This document shows, in pieces, positions 54,728-63,546 of a DNA stretch of 64,000 nt. Within the stretch, counting starts at the first letter, position 1. Every line of letters starts with the position of its first letter. Position numbers and translations under genes: made by a program. The DNA lies in NCBI GenBank assembly GCA_963835955.1, contig CAWIHZ010000014.1, positions 168,920 through 232,919 of the forward strand, in the 5' to 3' direction. This stretch comes from Roseiarcus sp963835955 (lineage in GTDB: Bacteria > Pseudomonadota > Alphaproteobacteria > Rhizobiales > Beijerinckiaceae). The notes beneath the pieces were generated by a model that saw nothing but the letters and a program-made list of their open reading frames with translations, ran no database searches and was not told where the DNA came from.

Positions 54728-55906
54728 CTACCTCCTCAGCGCCTCCAGCACTTTGACCGACGCGCGCCCGTTGACCGGCATGCCCTGCTTTTGCTCGAAG
54801 TCGGCGATCGCCTGTTTGGTCTTGGTTCCGATCGCCGCGTCCGGCGCGCCGATGTCGTAGCCGTGTTGGGCCAAGAGCGCCTGCAGCTCGCGCCGTCCGG
54901 CGCGCGACAGGCCCGGATCGTCGGTCGGCCAGGGGGCGACGACGCCCGGTCCGCCGGCGAGGCGGTCGGCAAGCACGCAGGCCGCCAGCGAATAGGATTC
55001 GGCGGCGTTGTAGGAATGGACGACATCGAAATTATGCGTCACCAGAAAAGCCGGCCCATGGGGTCCGGCGGGCAGCAGCAGCCCGGCCTCGCCTTGGCCG
55101 AGCGGGCGGCCGTCGACCCGGGCGAGCCCCCGCGCCGCCCATGCGGACATCGGCAGCTTGGGCCTGCGGCCCGAGACGCCCGAATATCCCGGCGGCAGCT
55201 TCACTTCGAAGCCCCAAGGAACGCCCGCGCGCCATCCCGCCTTGGCGAGGTAATGGGCGGTCGAGCCGAGCGCGTCGGCGGCCGAATCGACGATGTCGCG
55301 CCGCCCGTCGCCATCGAAGTCGACAGCCAGCCGCAGAAAGGTCGAGGGCATGAACTGGGTCTGGCCGAACGCTCCCGCCCAGGATCCAGTCAGCTTCTCC
55401 GCCGGCACGTCGCCGCGATCGATGATTTTCAGCGCCGCCATCAGCTCGGTGCGAAAGTAGCCCGCGCGCTCGCCCAGACAGGCGAGCGTCGTCAGCGACT
55501 GGACCAGCGCGCGCTTGCCCATCTCCGCGCCGAAATTCAATTCCACCCCCCAGATCGCCGCCACCATATAGCGGCTGACGCCATAGGCCTCTTCGGCGCG
55601 TTCGAGCGCCCGGGCGTTCCTCGCCATCGCCGCCTTGCCGTCGGCGACCCGCTCGTCGTCGACGAGCGCGGCCATATAATCCCAGATCGGCGTCTTGAAT
55701 TCGGGCTGCTGCTTCTGGAACTCGAGCACCTTCATGTCGGGCTGCAGGTCCCGGAAGGCCGCATCGAGCGTCCGGCTCGAAATTCCCTCGCTCGCGCCGG
55801 CCGCGCGCAGCCTTGCGACGCATTGGGAGAAGCCCGCCCGCGCCGGCGCCGCCGCCAGGAACGCGGCCGCCGAAGCGGCGAGGAGCGTGAGGACAAAGCA
55901 ATTCAT
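54728..55906 (-). CDS. Membrane-associated lytic murein transglycosylase (MltB/SLT type)
   Basis: A 392-residue secreted enzyme. A signal peptide (about 1-24) is followed by the transglycosylase domain with catalytic Glu122 in AAIWGVELNFG. AGAFGQTQFMPSTFLRLAVDFDGDGRRDI and a C-terminal peptidoglycan-binding domain (LQALLAQHGYDIGAPDAAIG...) complete it. It cleaves the glycan strand with formation of anhydromuropeptides. The ATG at 55906 starts the signal peptide; the frame's 25 upstream residues are rejected. Confidence 0.92.
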   Translation of the reverse strand: MNCFVLTLLAASAAAFLAAAPARAGFSQCVARLRAAGASEGISSRTLDAAFRDLQPDMKVLEFQKQQPEFKTPIWDYMAALVDDERVADGKAAMARNARALERAEEAYGVSRYMVAAIWGVELNFGAEMGKRALVQSLTTLACLGERAGYFRTELMAALKIIDRGDVPAEKLTGSWAGAFGQTQFMPSTFLRLAVDFDGDGRRDIVDSAADALGSTAHYLAKAGWRAGVPWGFEVKLPPGYSGVSGRRPKLPMSAWAARGLARVDGRPLGQGEAGLLLPAGPHGPAFLVTHNFDVVHSYNAAESYSLAACVLADRLAGGPGVVAPWPTDDPGLSRAGRRELQALLAQHGYDIGAPDAAIGTKTKQAIADFEQKQGMPVNGRASVKVLEALRR

Positions 55907-56118
55907 GAACCGATCATCGGCGATTCGCGCCTTCCCGTCGAGATGGCGTCTTGCCCGCCTTCCCGAGTGGGCGCGGGACACCTTCGATGTTTGCAGGTCG
56001 CGCGGCGGCGCGCCGGCGATCTAAGGAGACCAGGGCCGGTCTCCGCCGCCGATCCGCGAATCTTGTGAGGCGCCCGAAGCGGGTTGCGCGAGTTGACACA
56101 TGCGCCGGCGCGACGAAT

Positions 56119-56568
56119 ATGGCGCGCGAAACTCGGGATCCGCATTTGGCCGACATTGTCAGAATGGCGTCGCTTTCGACGCTGGTCTTCGCGCTTCTCG
56201 CGGCGGGGCCGGCGCGCGCGGATCTGCGCATGTGCAACAACACCGCCAACCGCGTCAGCGTCGCGCTCGCCTATACCGACGGAAAGGGCTGGGTCAGCGA
56301 AGGCTGGTGGAACCTCAAGACCCTCGACTGCGTGACGCTGCTGCGCGGCGCGCTGGCGGCGGAATATTATTATGTCTACGCAATGGACGAGCGCGGCGGC
56401 GAATGGAAGGGCAAGGCCTTCATGTGCACGTCCGACCGCGAATTCAAGATCGTGGGCCGGCAGGACTGCTACGTGCGCGGCTACGATCGCACCGGTTTCT
56501 TCGAAGTCGACACCGGCAAGGACGCCAAAAGCTGGACCGTGCAGCTGACCGACCAGACGAACCCCTGA
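56119..56568 (+). CDS. DUF1036 secreted protein
   Basis: About 149 residues. A hydrophobic segment (MASLSTLVFALLAAGPARA) ends in a signal cleavage site, then DLRMCNNTANRVSVALAYTDGKGWVSEGWWNL..., the DUF1036 domain with several Cys. The function is unknown. ATG 56119 gives a basic n-region to the signal; ATG 56164 is an alternative. It is divergent from the transglycosylase gene. Confidence 0.8.
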   Translation: MARETRDPHLADIVRMASLSTLVFALLAAGPARADLRMCNNTANRVSVALAYTDGKGWVSEGWWNLKTLDCVTLLRGALAAEYYYVYAMDERGGEWKGKAFMCTSDREFKIVGRQDCYVRGYDRTGFFEVDTGKDAKSWTVQLTDQTNP

Positions 56569-56657
56569 GGCCTCGAAGCCTGTCATCTTATCGCCGGCAA
56601 GAGCGAGCGATAATTCCGAGGGGCGGGCAGCGCCCCCGGGCATGTGGAGGAAACCGA

Positions 56658-58082
56658 TTGCATTCCCATCGCAGCCGCCGCGTCAAAATCGTCGCCACCC
56701 TCGGTCCCGCCTCCTCGGATCGCGAGACGATCGCGAGCCTGTTCGCCGCCGGCGCCGATCTCTTCCGCATCAACATGAGCCATGCGTCGCATGACGCGAT
56801 GCGCGAGCGGGTGGCGATGATTCGCTCGCTCGAGGAGGAGACCGGCAGGCCGATCGGCATTCTGGTCGACCTGCAGGGCCCCAAGCTCCGCCTCGGCACG
56901 TTCGTTGACAGCGGCGCGAACCTCCAGAAGGGCGACGCCTTCACGCTCGACAGCGATCCGGCCTCGGGCGGCCCGACTCGCGTCCAGCTGCCGCATCCGG
57001 AAATCCTCTCTTCGCTCGCGCCCGGCCATCGCGTTCTGGTCGACGACGGCAAGGTGATGCTGCGCGTCGCCGCCGCGGAGCCCGGACGGGCCTCGACGAT
57101 CGTCGAAGTCGCCGGCCGGGTCTCCAACAAGAAGGGCGTCAGCCTGCCCGACACCACCATCCCGACCTCGGCGATGACCGGCAAGGATCGCGCCGATCTC
57201 GCCGCCGCGCTCGAGGAGAACATCGACTGGATCGCGCTCTCCTTCGTCCAGCGGCCCGAGGACGTCGCCGAAGTGAAGGCGCTGGTTGGCGGCCGCGCGC
57301 AGGTGATGGCCAAGATCGAAAAGCCGCAGGCGATCGAGCGCATAGAGGAGATCGTCGCCGTCGCCGACGCCTTCATGGTCGCGCGTGGCGACCTCGGGGT
57401 CGAGATGCCGCTGGAGCGCGTGCCCGGAATCCAGAAGAACCTGACCCGGCTCGGGCGCCGGCTCGGCAAGCCGGTGGTGGTGGCGACGCAGATGCTGGAA
57501 TCGATGATCACCTCCCCGGTGCCGACGCGGGCCGAGGTTTCCGACGTGGCGACCGCCGTGTTCGAGGGCGCGGACGCGGTCATGCTTTCGGCCGAGAGCG
57601 CGTCGGGCCAATATCCGTGCGAGGCGGTGGCGACGATGAACCGGATCGCCGAGGCAGTCGAATCGGAAGGCATTTACAAGTCGATCATCGAAGCCCAGCG
57701 CGCCGCCCCCGAGGCGACCGGCGCCGACGCGATCGCCGAGGCGACGCGCGACGTCGCCGAGACGCTGGGCCTCAAGGTGATTTGCGCCTGGACCAGTTCC
57801 GGCGCGACCGGCCTGCGCATCGCCCGCGAGCGGCCGCGCTCGTCGATCCTGGCGCTGACGCCACACGAATCGGTGGCGCGGCGCCTGGCGCTGGTCTGGG
57901 GCGTGCATCCGATCGTGACCGACGACGCCCGTGACGAACGCGACATGGCCGAGCGCGCCTGCCGCCACGCCTTTATCGAAGGCTTCGCCGGGCCAGGCGA
58001 ACGCATCATCGTCGTCGCCGGCGTGCCCTTCGGCACCTCGGGCGGCACCAACAACCTGCGGATCGCGACGGTGGGGGCGTAG
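56658..58082 (+). CDS. pyk: Pyruvate kinase
   Basis: A 474-residue glycolytic enzyme (phosphoenolpyruvate plus ADP to pyruvate plus ATP). KIVATLGPAS and LFRINMSHASH open the barrel. The metal site is in MAKIEKPQAIERIEEI (catalytic Lys) and MVARGDLGVEMP, with SAESASGQYP after. TTG 56658 is preceded by GGAGG seven bases upstream. Codon use and length are normal. It is the only core metabolic gene in the putatively inverted segment. Confidence 0.97.
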   Translation: MHSHRSRRVKIVATLGPASSDRETIASLFAAGADLFRINMSHASHDAMRERVAMIRSLEEETGRPIGILVDLQGPKLRLGTFVDSGANLQKGDAFTLDSDPASGGPTRVQLPHPEILSSLAPGHRVLVDDGKVMLRVAAAEPGRASTIVEVAGRVSNKKGVSLPDTTIPTSAMTGKDRADLAAALEENIDWIALSFVQRPEDVAEVKALVGGRAQVMAKIEKPQAIERIEEIVAVADAFMVARGDLGVEMPLERVPGIQKNLTRLGRRLGKPVVVATQMLESMITSPVPTRAEVSDVATAVFEGADAVMLSAESASGQYPCEAVATMNRIAEAVESEGIYKSIIEAQRAAPEATGADAIAEATRDVAETLGLKVICAWTSSGATGLRIARERPRSSILALTPHESVARRLALVWGVHPIVTDDARDERDMAERACRHAFIEGFAGPGERIIVVAGVPFGTSGGTNNLRIATVGA

Positions 58083-58213
58083 GGGCGCGATCAATTCACA
58101 TTTCGAGTCTCGGAGCCCTAATCGAGCGGCCTGATCGAGCGGGTTGCGCCGACGCCGCTTCGTGTATAGAAGCGCAAATTCGTACACATTATTGGGACCG
58201 GTCGCAATCCGGG

Positions 58214-58417
58214 ACCAATATCGAAATCGATGACGAGTTGTTGTCCCAGGCCATGGCGGCGGCTGGCCTGCCGACCAAGCGGGCCACAGTGGAAGCGGGC
58301 TTGCGCCTGCTGGTTTGCGTGCGCAGGCAGACCGATGCTTTGCAGGGACTCGAGGGGTTGGGTTGGGAAGGCGACCTCAATCAGATGCGCCGGGGCCTTT
58401 TCCCGGGCCGGGCGTGA
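58214..58417 (+). pseudogene. VapB-type antitoxin without a recognisable start codon
   Basis: The frame reads TNIEIDDELLSQAMAAAGLPTKRATVEAGLRLLV, then LEGLGWEGDLNQMRRG and ends at TGA 58415. This is the type-II VapB pattern (ribbon-helix-helix, then the WEGDL-MR tail that blocks VapC). Normal genes start MR-TNIEID, but here the codons before are TCC GGG with no ATG, GTG or TTG. In-frame TTG at 58238 would remove part of the DNA-binding strand. The stop overlaps vapC (GTGA). Either a non-standard start is used or the antitoxin is dead. Confidence 0.6.
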
Positions 58418-58803
58418 TTCTCGTCGACACCTCCGTCTGGATCGCGCACCTGCGCGGCCGTCGAAGCCAGGCGACCGCTAAACTCGAAGTTGCGGCCATG
58501 CGCGAACCGCTCCTGATCGGCGACCTCATCTTGCTCGAAGTCCTCCAGGGCGCCCGGAATGAGACCCACGCGGCGCGCATCGAATGCGGATCGCGGTCCT
58601 ATGCGCTCGCGCGGCTACTCGACGCCGAACTGGCTTCGCAGGCCGCCCGAAACTATCGCAAGTTGCGGCAATTGGGCATTACGATCCGCAAGACCGCCGA
58701 TCTCATCATCGGAACGTTCTGCATCGAACATCGCCATTCATTGCTCCACGAAGACCGCGACTTTGCGCCAATGGAGCAGCACCTGGGGCTCAAGGTCGTA
58801 TGA
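58414..58803 (+). CDS. vapC: VapC-type PIN-domain toxin
   Basis: A 129-residue PIN-domain RNase. Acidic residues of the active site are in LVDTSVWIAHL, LEVLQG, KTADLIIGTF and LHEDRDF. GTG 58414 overlaps the VapB stop. It appears intact, which is odd if the antitoxin start is lost. Confidence 0.88.
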   Translation: MILVDTSVWIAHLRGRRSQATAKLEVAAMREPLLIGDLILLEVLQGARNETHAARIECGSRSYALARLLDAELASQAARNYRKLRQLGITIRKTADLIIGTFCIEHRHSLLHEDRDFAPMEQHLGLKVV

Positions 58804-58867
58804 CGGCGCCAGCGGGCCGCTTTGGGCGTCCTTTGCCCCTTCAACGGTCTGAACTGCTGGGATGGCC

Positions 58868-58920
58868 GGGAATAGGCGCCCGGAAGGGCTCCCGACTACC
58901 AGCGGGCTGTGGCGGCCATG
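58868..58920. repeat. Degenerate copy of the palindromic repeat
   Basis: GGCGCCCGGAAGGGCTCCCG, then CAGCGGGCTGTGGCG, corresponds to GGCGTTCGGAAGAACGCCCG and CAACGGGCTATGGCG of the repeat at 12580-12706. It lies between vapC and the hydrolase pseudogene. Confidence 0.45.
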
Positions 58921-58924
58921 ACGT

Positions 58925-59868
58925 CTACGCCGCGACCCTTTCGCGCTCGCTCGCGCGCCGCTCCGCCGCAATGACGATCTCCACGATCCGGTCGGGGGCG
59001 ACGTAGTGCGGCGAATGGCCGATACTGGCGAGCGTCGTCAGCCGGGCGCCGGGAATGTCGTGGGCGCAGCCGGCCTAGTGGATGTGGGCGTAGACGATCC
59101 GATCGCAATCGCCGGTGTTGATTTCGGTCGGGGCGCGAATGTCGCCGTAGCGCCGCGACCGCGGCTTCCATCGCGACGACGTCCTCGCAGTTGGCGCCAA
59201 AATGCAGCGGCCGCAGCAGCAGCGGCAGGCGCGGAGCTTGAATGAAATCCGGCGGCGCCGGATTGGGCTTAAACACGATTCTGACGCCCGGGCGCATCAA
59301 CGCCAAGGCGGCCGGCGTCGCCAGCAGGCGGCGGAACGGCGGCCCGAAGAGAGGATGGGCGCCAAGCGAATAATAACAGGCGACGCCGCCGGGCCACGGA
59401 TGGCTGACCGGCGCAACCAGCAAAAGGGCGCGTACGAACTCCGGCGCATTGAGCGCCAACGCCAGACCGGTCACGCCGGCGAGCGAATGGGCGACGATGA
59501 CCGCTTGGGCGACGCCGAGGCGCTCAGCGGCGCGCCGAAGCATGTCTGCCTGGCGCTCGGGCGATGAGGCGGCGCGCCCGGCGACGCGGTCGCTCCAGCC
59601 GTGCCCGGGGCGGTCGACGCTGAGCGTGCGAAAACCCTCCGCCCGCAGCCGTTCGCCGAGCGCGGCCTCCATGTCGGCGGAATTGCCGGAGGCGCCGTGC
59701 ACGAGCAGGGCCGCGCCACGCTCCTCGCCCTCGGCGGCCCGATCGACGACATGAATTGCTCCGCCGTCGATCGCGACCCGCTCGCCGAGCAGGGAAAAGC
59801 GCGCTTCGATGCGCCGGCTCGCAATGGCGGTGAACGCCCAGAGGGCACCAAGGAGGGCCGACAGAAAA
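58925..59868 (-). pseudogene. Alpha/beta hydrolase pseudogene
   Basis: The minus-strand frame reads LSALLGALWAFTAIASRRIEA, LLVHGASGNSADM, SVDRPGHGWS and AHSLAGVTGLALAL (nucleophile elbow S-L-A-G). It lacks a start because its 5' end stops at the IS630 remnant (59869). At about 59150 one frame change occurs. In the right frame the C-terminus shows AHIH-stop-AGCAHDIPG, an internal TAG at 59075-59077, and then SIGHSPHYVAPDRIVEIV with the catalytic His. Truncation, frameshift and stop together make it non-functional. Confidence 0.85.
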
Positions 59869-60002
59869 CTAGGGGGTCAGCGAACTGAGGGTATAGCTCG
59901 CGAGTTTGACGCGGGCGTCGGCGGGTGTGAATTGCAGTCGGCTTGGCGTGAGTTTGTTGCGGTGTTGTCAGGCGGCGACTCGGGAGGGGGGGGAGGGCGG
60001 CG
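59869..60002 (-). pseudogene. IS630-family transposase, last codons
   Basis: The minus strand reads RNK...LQFTPADARVKL and ends at TAG 59869-59871, matching the end of IS630 transposases (Q-F-T-AD-R-KL). It is separated from the main part (61527-61879) by the IS1182-type element. Confidence 0.6.
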
Positions 60003-61526
60003 CTAGGAGCCTGTCTGAGAAATCGCTGAGAGGCTAGCGTTTTCGCGGCGAATCGGATTCTGCTTGGGCATGAGCAAGCGCTATCGCCCCTGGAAGATCG
60101 ACGAGCCGATGCTGTTGCCAGCGACGGTTCAGGAGTTCGTCGACAAGGATCACCTGGCGCGGTTGGTTCTGCATCTGGTGGTCGAGGAGATCGATCTCGA
60201 GGCGATCGAGCGGGTCTACCGCGTCGATCGCGGGCAGCCGCCATTCGATCCGGCGATGATGACGGCGCTTTTGCTCTATGGCTATTGCAACGGGGTCTAT
60301 TCGTCGCGGCGGATCGCCAAGGCCTGTCGTGAACGCGTCGACTTCATGAGCGTCGTCGGCCTCGACGCTCCGGATTTCCGCACGATCTCGGAGTTCCGAA
60401 AGCGTCATCTGCAGGCGCTTTCCGCGCTGTTTTCACAGGTGCTGCGGCTGTGCGAGCGAGCCGGGCTGGTCAAGCTGGGGCACGTCGCGCTGGACGGGAC
60501 GAAGATCAAGGCCAACGCCTCCAAGCACAAAGCCATGAGCTACGCGCGGATGGCCGAGCGCGCGGCGGAACTGGAGGCAGAGGTCGCCGGCTGGATGGAC
60601 GCCGCGGCGGCGACGGACGCCAGCGAGGACGCCGCCTTGGGGCGCGACAAGAGCGGCGACGAGATGCCGGATTGGGTCGCCGACAAGAAGCGGCGCGCCG
60701 AGAAGATCCGCGCCGCCAAGGCCGAACTGGAGGCCGAGGCGAAAGCCGCCGCCGAGGCCGAAAGGCAAGCGCGGGCCGAGGCGGAGAAGAAACGAGAAGC
60801 CGAAGGCCGCAAGAAACCCGGAAGACCCGCCGCCCCGCCCTCAGAAGACCCCGACCCGAAAGCGCAGAAGAACTTCACCGATCCCGAGAGCCGCATCATG
60901 AAAACCAAGGACGGCTTCATCCAGGGCTACAACGCCCAGGCGGCGGTGGACGCCGAGGCACAGGTGATCGTCGCCCATGGCCTCGACGCCAACGCGAGCC
61001 ACCAGCATCAGCTGACGCCGATGGTCGACGCGGTCGAAGCCAATATGGGCCGCAAGCCCGAGCAGGTCTCGGCCGACGCCGGCTATTGCTCGCACGCCAA
61101 TCTCGAGGCGATGGAGAGCCGCAACATCGACGCCTACATCGCCGCCGGACGCGCCAAGCATCCGACCGACGGCGAAGCCGGAGGCAAGCGCGTAGCGGCC
61201 ATGCGCGAGAAGATCAGGGCCGGCGGCCACGAGACCCCCTATCGACTGCGCAAGCAATTGCCCGAGCCGGTGTTCGGGCAAATCAAGCAGGCCCGCGGCT
61301 TCCGTCAGTTCCTGATGCGCGGGCTCGACAAGGTCGCCCACGAATGGGGCCTCGTCTGCCTCGCCCACAATATCCTCAAACTCGCTCAAGGGCGAACTCC
61401 GTCCGCCGCCGAGATCGCAACCGCCTGACCCCCGTCAAACGGCCAAACAACCCCGAATCCGCGTCCAGACCCGCTAACACTCTCCAAACCCACCTAACGG
61501 CGGACACTATCTGGACAGCCTCCTAG
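60003..61526 (+). mobile_element. IS1182-family element with CTAG duplication
   Basis: Ends GGAGCCTGTCTGAGA (from 60007) and, read inward from 61522, GGAGGCTGTCCAGA are imperfect inverted repeats. CTAG flanks both sides (60003-60006 and 61523-61526), a 4-bp target duplication. The element lies inside an IS630-type transposase gene. It appears intact and is probably the youngest insertion there. Confidence 0.82.
60064..61428 (+). CDS. IS1182-family transposase
   Basis: 454 residues. The N-terminal domain has VQEFVDKDHLARLVLHLV, FDPAMMTALLLYGYCNGVYSSR and DFRTISEFRKRH. VALDGTKIKANASKH carries the first catalytic Asp and SADAGYCSHANL the second. GQIKQARGFRQFLMRG is typical of the end. A long charged Ala/Glu/Lys helix (about 200-255) separates the catalytic parts. 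No frameshift; it is probably active. Confidence 0.93.
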   Translation: MGMSKRYRPWKIDEPMLLPATVQEFVDKDHLARLVLHLVVEEIDLEAIERVYRVDRGQPPFDPAMMTALLLYGYCNGVYSSRRIAKACRERVDFMSVVGLDAPDFRTISEFRKRHLQALSALFSQVLRLCERAGLVKLGHVALDGTKIKANASKHKAMSYARMAERAAELEAEVAGWMDAAAATDASEDAALGRDKSGDEMPDWVADKKRRAEKIRAAKAELEAEAKAAAEAERQARAEAEKKREAEGRKKPGRPAAPPSEDPDPKAQKNFTDPESRIMKTKDGFIQGYNAQAAVDAEAQVIVAHGLDANASHQHQLTPMVDAVEANMGRKPEQVSADAGYCSHANLEAMESRNIDAYIAAGRAKHPTDGEAGGKRVAAMREKIRAGGHETPYRLRKQLPEPVFGQIKQARGFRQFLMRGLDKVAHEWGLVCLAHNILKLAQGRTPSAAEIATA

Positions 61527-61879
61527 GTCGAGAGGACGGCGAGTTCGGACTCGGCCATGTCGAGCCAGCTTCCGTGCTTGGGCGTGTAATGCCATTCGAA
61601 CCTTTCGACGAGGCGACGCGCTTCGGCGGCGGGAAAGGCTTCGTAGAGCGAGGCGGTCGTGTGCGTATTGAGATTGTCCTGGACCAGAACGATTTTGTCC
61701 GCGTCGGGAAAATGCGTGTCGGACAGATCCTTGAGCGCATGAGCGTAATCGACGGCCGCGCGACGGTCGGTGACTTTCACGTGGCGCCAGCCTTCCAGCG
61801 GCGCCAACATCATGAACAGATTGGCCACGCCGTTGCGTTCGTATTCGTAGTCGCCCGCTTCAATCAATTTGAAAGGATT
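61527..61879 (-). pseudogene. IS630-family transposase, catalytic part
   Basis: Minus strand: GDYEYERNGVANLFMMLAPL, HVKVTDRRAAVDYAHALKDL, IVLVQDNLNTHT (catalytic Asp region) and WHYTPKHGSWLDMAESELAVLS (catalytic Glu). It is cut at its 3' end by the IS1182-type element. At its 5' end it joins the IS5 C half, so the N-terminal third is lost. Confidence 0.82.
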
Positions 61880-62087
61880 TGATATCCGCCGTCGGCATAG
61901 AGCTTCAGAAGGAAGGGATAGGAGCCGAACAATGTCGCCATCAGGAGCACGCCGCCGTCGCGGTCCTGAACATCGGCGCCCTGCACGATGGCGTGCATCA
62001 GGAGGCCCTGCGTGTCGACAAGAATATGCCGCTTCTTGCCTTTGATCTTCTTGCCCGCATCGTAGCCATGCGGGTCGTAAGCTCCCC
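61880..62087 (-). pseudogene. IS5-family transposase, C-terminal part
   Basis: Minus strand: GAYDPHGYDAGKKIKGKKRH, ILVDTQGLLMHAIV, ADVQDRDGGVLLMATLF and LYADGGYQ (second catalytic Asp). It starts with bases GG that complete the codon left open at 52918 (G), giving S-A-E-K-G-G-A-Y-D-P-H. It is cut after GGYQ by the IS630-type sequence. Confidence 0.87.
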
Positions 62088-62168
62088 TCACATGGGGTGT
62101 TTTCAGTCAAGCTATTCATTTGCACCGACCGCTGGCGTGTCACCCGCGAAGCGGGGCGAAGCGCATGT
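62088..62168. other. Probable end of the IS110-type element interrupted by the next one
   Basis: TCACATGGGGTG at 62088 resembles TCCTATGCGGGTG at 52920 read as an inverted end. This is what the far end of the IS110-type element inserted in the IS5 gene should look like. The rest (to 62168) has no coding content. Confidence 0.35.
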
Positions 62169-62224
62169 GTGGATGGCCCCGGCTATGCAAGGAAAATTTC
62201 GGGCTTCGCTTTGGACGGGTCTTG

Positions 62225-62283
62225 TGCGGTCATGTGTACGGCCTGTGAGTGCGGCGTATTGGCGAGCCGCTGGCCCTGATGAA
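62225..62283 (-). ncRNA. Conserved non-coding block, candidate IS1111 guide RNA part (copy 2)
   Basis: Contains TGCGGTCATGT and, 44 bases later, GCTGGCCCTGATGAA, as at 51645-51703. It lies in the non-coding region 3' of the transposase. Confidence 0.4.
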
Positions 62284-62436
62284 ATCCGCGGATCGGCTCC
62301 CAATCAGCGAAACGCGCTGCGACGCGCCATTCGCTTTGCGGGTTTTGCCTCTCCCCGGTGCGCGACCGGTCCGTCATCATCTCCCGAGCATTTTCCGCTT
62401 CCGAAGGGCGCGGGCCCTACGGGAACTGTTGCCGGC

Positions 62437-63468
62437 TCACGCCGCCGCGGTCGAGGGCCAAGGCGGCCGGTAGCTTTCGCCGCGCGCCAGCATGGCCCAG
62501 ATGACGCGCGCTGTCTTGGCGGCCATGGCCACGGCCACTACGAGCCGCGGTCGGCGCTTGATCATGCCGGCGAGCCATGGCGAAGCCTTGGCGGGGTTAG
62601 CCAGAGCGTACCGCAGCACGGCCAACTGACCCATCACGAGCAAGGTCCGCAACTCGCGATTGCCCGCCTTGCTGATCGCGCCGATGCGTACTTTGTTGCC
62701 GCTCGAGTTCTGACGCGGAGTCAGGCCGAGCCAGGCCGCGAAATCGCGGCCGGTTCGGAAACGCGTGACATCGCCAGCAAGCGCGCGAAGGGTCCCCGCC
62801 GCCACCGGGCCGACGCCGGGAACCTTCATCAACCGCCGGCTTGCTTCGTCGGCCGCCGCGAGCTGCTTGAGCCTGGCGTCAAAGGCCGCGATGCGCGCCT
62901 GCGTCGCCTCGATCATGTCGGTCAGTTCGAGCAACGTCCGCCGAGCCAGCACCGGCAGCGGCTCCTCGGCGGCCCTCACCAGCCCGATCAGCCGGGCCGC
63001 GCCCGCCGGCCCGAGCGGCGCGGCAATGCCGAACTCGGTCAAATGCGCGCGCAACGCGTTGACCAACGCCGTTCGCTGCGCCACGAGAAGCCCGCGCGTC
63101 TTGTAGGCCTGCGCCAGCGCCTGGTCCTCCCGGCTCTTGACCGGGACAAAACGCATGTGCGGCCGGCTCACGGCCTCGCAGATCGCCGCAGCGTCGGCCG
63201 CGTCCGTCTTCGAGCGCTTCACGTAGGGCTTGACATAAATCGGCGAAATCAGGCGAACCGTGTGGCCGAACGCGGCCAGTTCGCGCGCCCAAAAGTGTGC
63301 CCCGCCGCAAGTTTCCATGCCGACAAGACATGGCTTCAGCCCGGCAAAGAACTTGAGCGCGCCCTGCCGCGACATCCGCTTGCGAAGCGTAACCGCCCCG
63401 GCCGCGTCGACGCCGTGAACTTGAATGACCCCTTTGGCAATGTCGAACCCAATCGTGGTAACGTTCAT
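62437..63468 (-). CDS. IS110-family transposase (DEDD recombinase)
   Basis: 343 residues, intact. It starts MNVTTIGFDIAKGVIQVHG. YVKRSKTDAADAAAICEAV and LVGMETCGGAHFWA belong to the RuvC-like part. MKVPGVGPVAAGTLRAL and FAAWLGLTPRQNSSG belong to the C-terminal part. It is related to the transposase at 50494-51528 but a different element. ATG 63468 is chosen by the family N-terminus. Confidence 0.92.
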   Translation of the reverse strand: MNVTTIGFDIAKGVIQVHGVDAAGAVTLRKRMSRQGALKFFAGLKPCLVGMETCGGAHFWARELAAFGHTVRLISPIYVKPYVKRSKTDAADAAAICEAVSRPHMRFVPVKSREDQALAQAYKTRGLLVAQRTALVNALRAHLTEFGIAAPLGPAGAARLIGLVRAAEEPLPVLARRTLLELTDMIEATQARIAAFDARLKQLAAADEASRRLMKVPGVGPVAAGTLRALAGDVTRFRTGRDFAAWLGLTPRQNSSGNKVRIGAISKAGNRELRTLLVMGQLAVLRYALANPAKASPWLAGMIKRRPRLVVAVAMAAKTARVIWAMLARGESYRPPWPSTAAA

Positions 63469-63546
63469 CGGACGGTTCCTTCTGTGAGCGATAGCGACAA
63501 CCATCACTCTGGCACACCAGATGCCGTAAGAGGGGCCGTCCACCAT

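Larger units (their letters stand above)
62169..63543 (-). mobile_element. IS1111-type element of the IS110 family, apparently intact
   Basis: Inverted ends GTGGATGGCCCC (62169-62180) and the complement of GTGGACGGCCCC (63532-63543), with one mismatch, enclose a complete transposase gene. About 255 non-coding bases follow the gene. It abuts the 454-bp inverted repeat at 63547, so it seems to have inserted in the tail of the other IS110-type element. Confidence 0.78.

Noticed and set aside
54422..55000. A 548-codon plus-strand frame starting in the IS tail
   Set aside because: It runs through IS sequence and antisense to the transglycosylase; no recognisable protein features.
56583..58187. 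A 534-codon open frame opposite pyk, and many similar long minus frames over acnA, the acyl-CoA ligase and ctpA
   Set aside because: They are shadows caused by high GC content: Arg/Ala/His-rich, no domains, and the opposite strand has clear genes.
59980..60002. A run of G bases near the IS1182 left end as a G-quadruplex
   Set aside because: It is a short low-complexity run within an IS630 remnant, without separated G-tracts.
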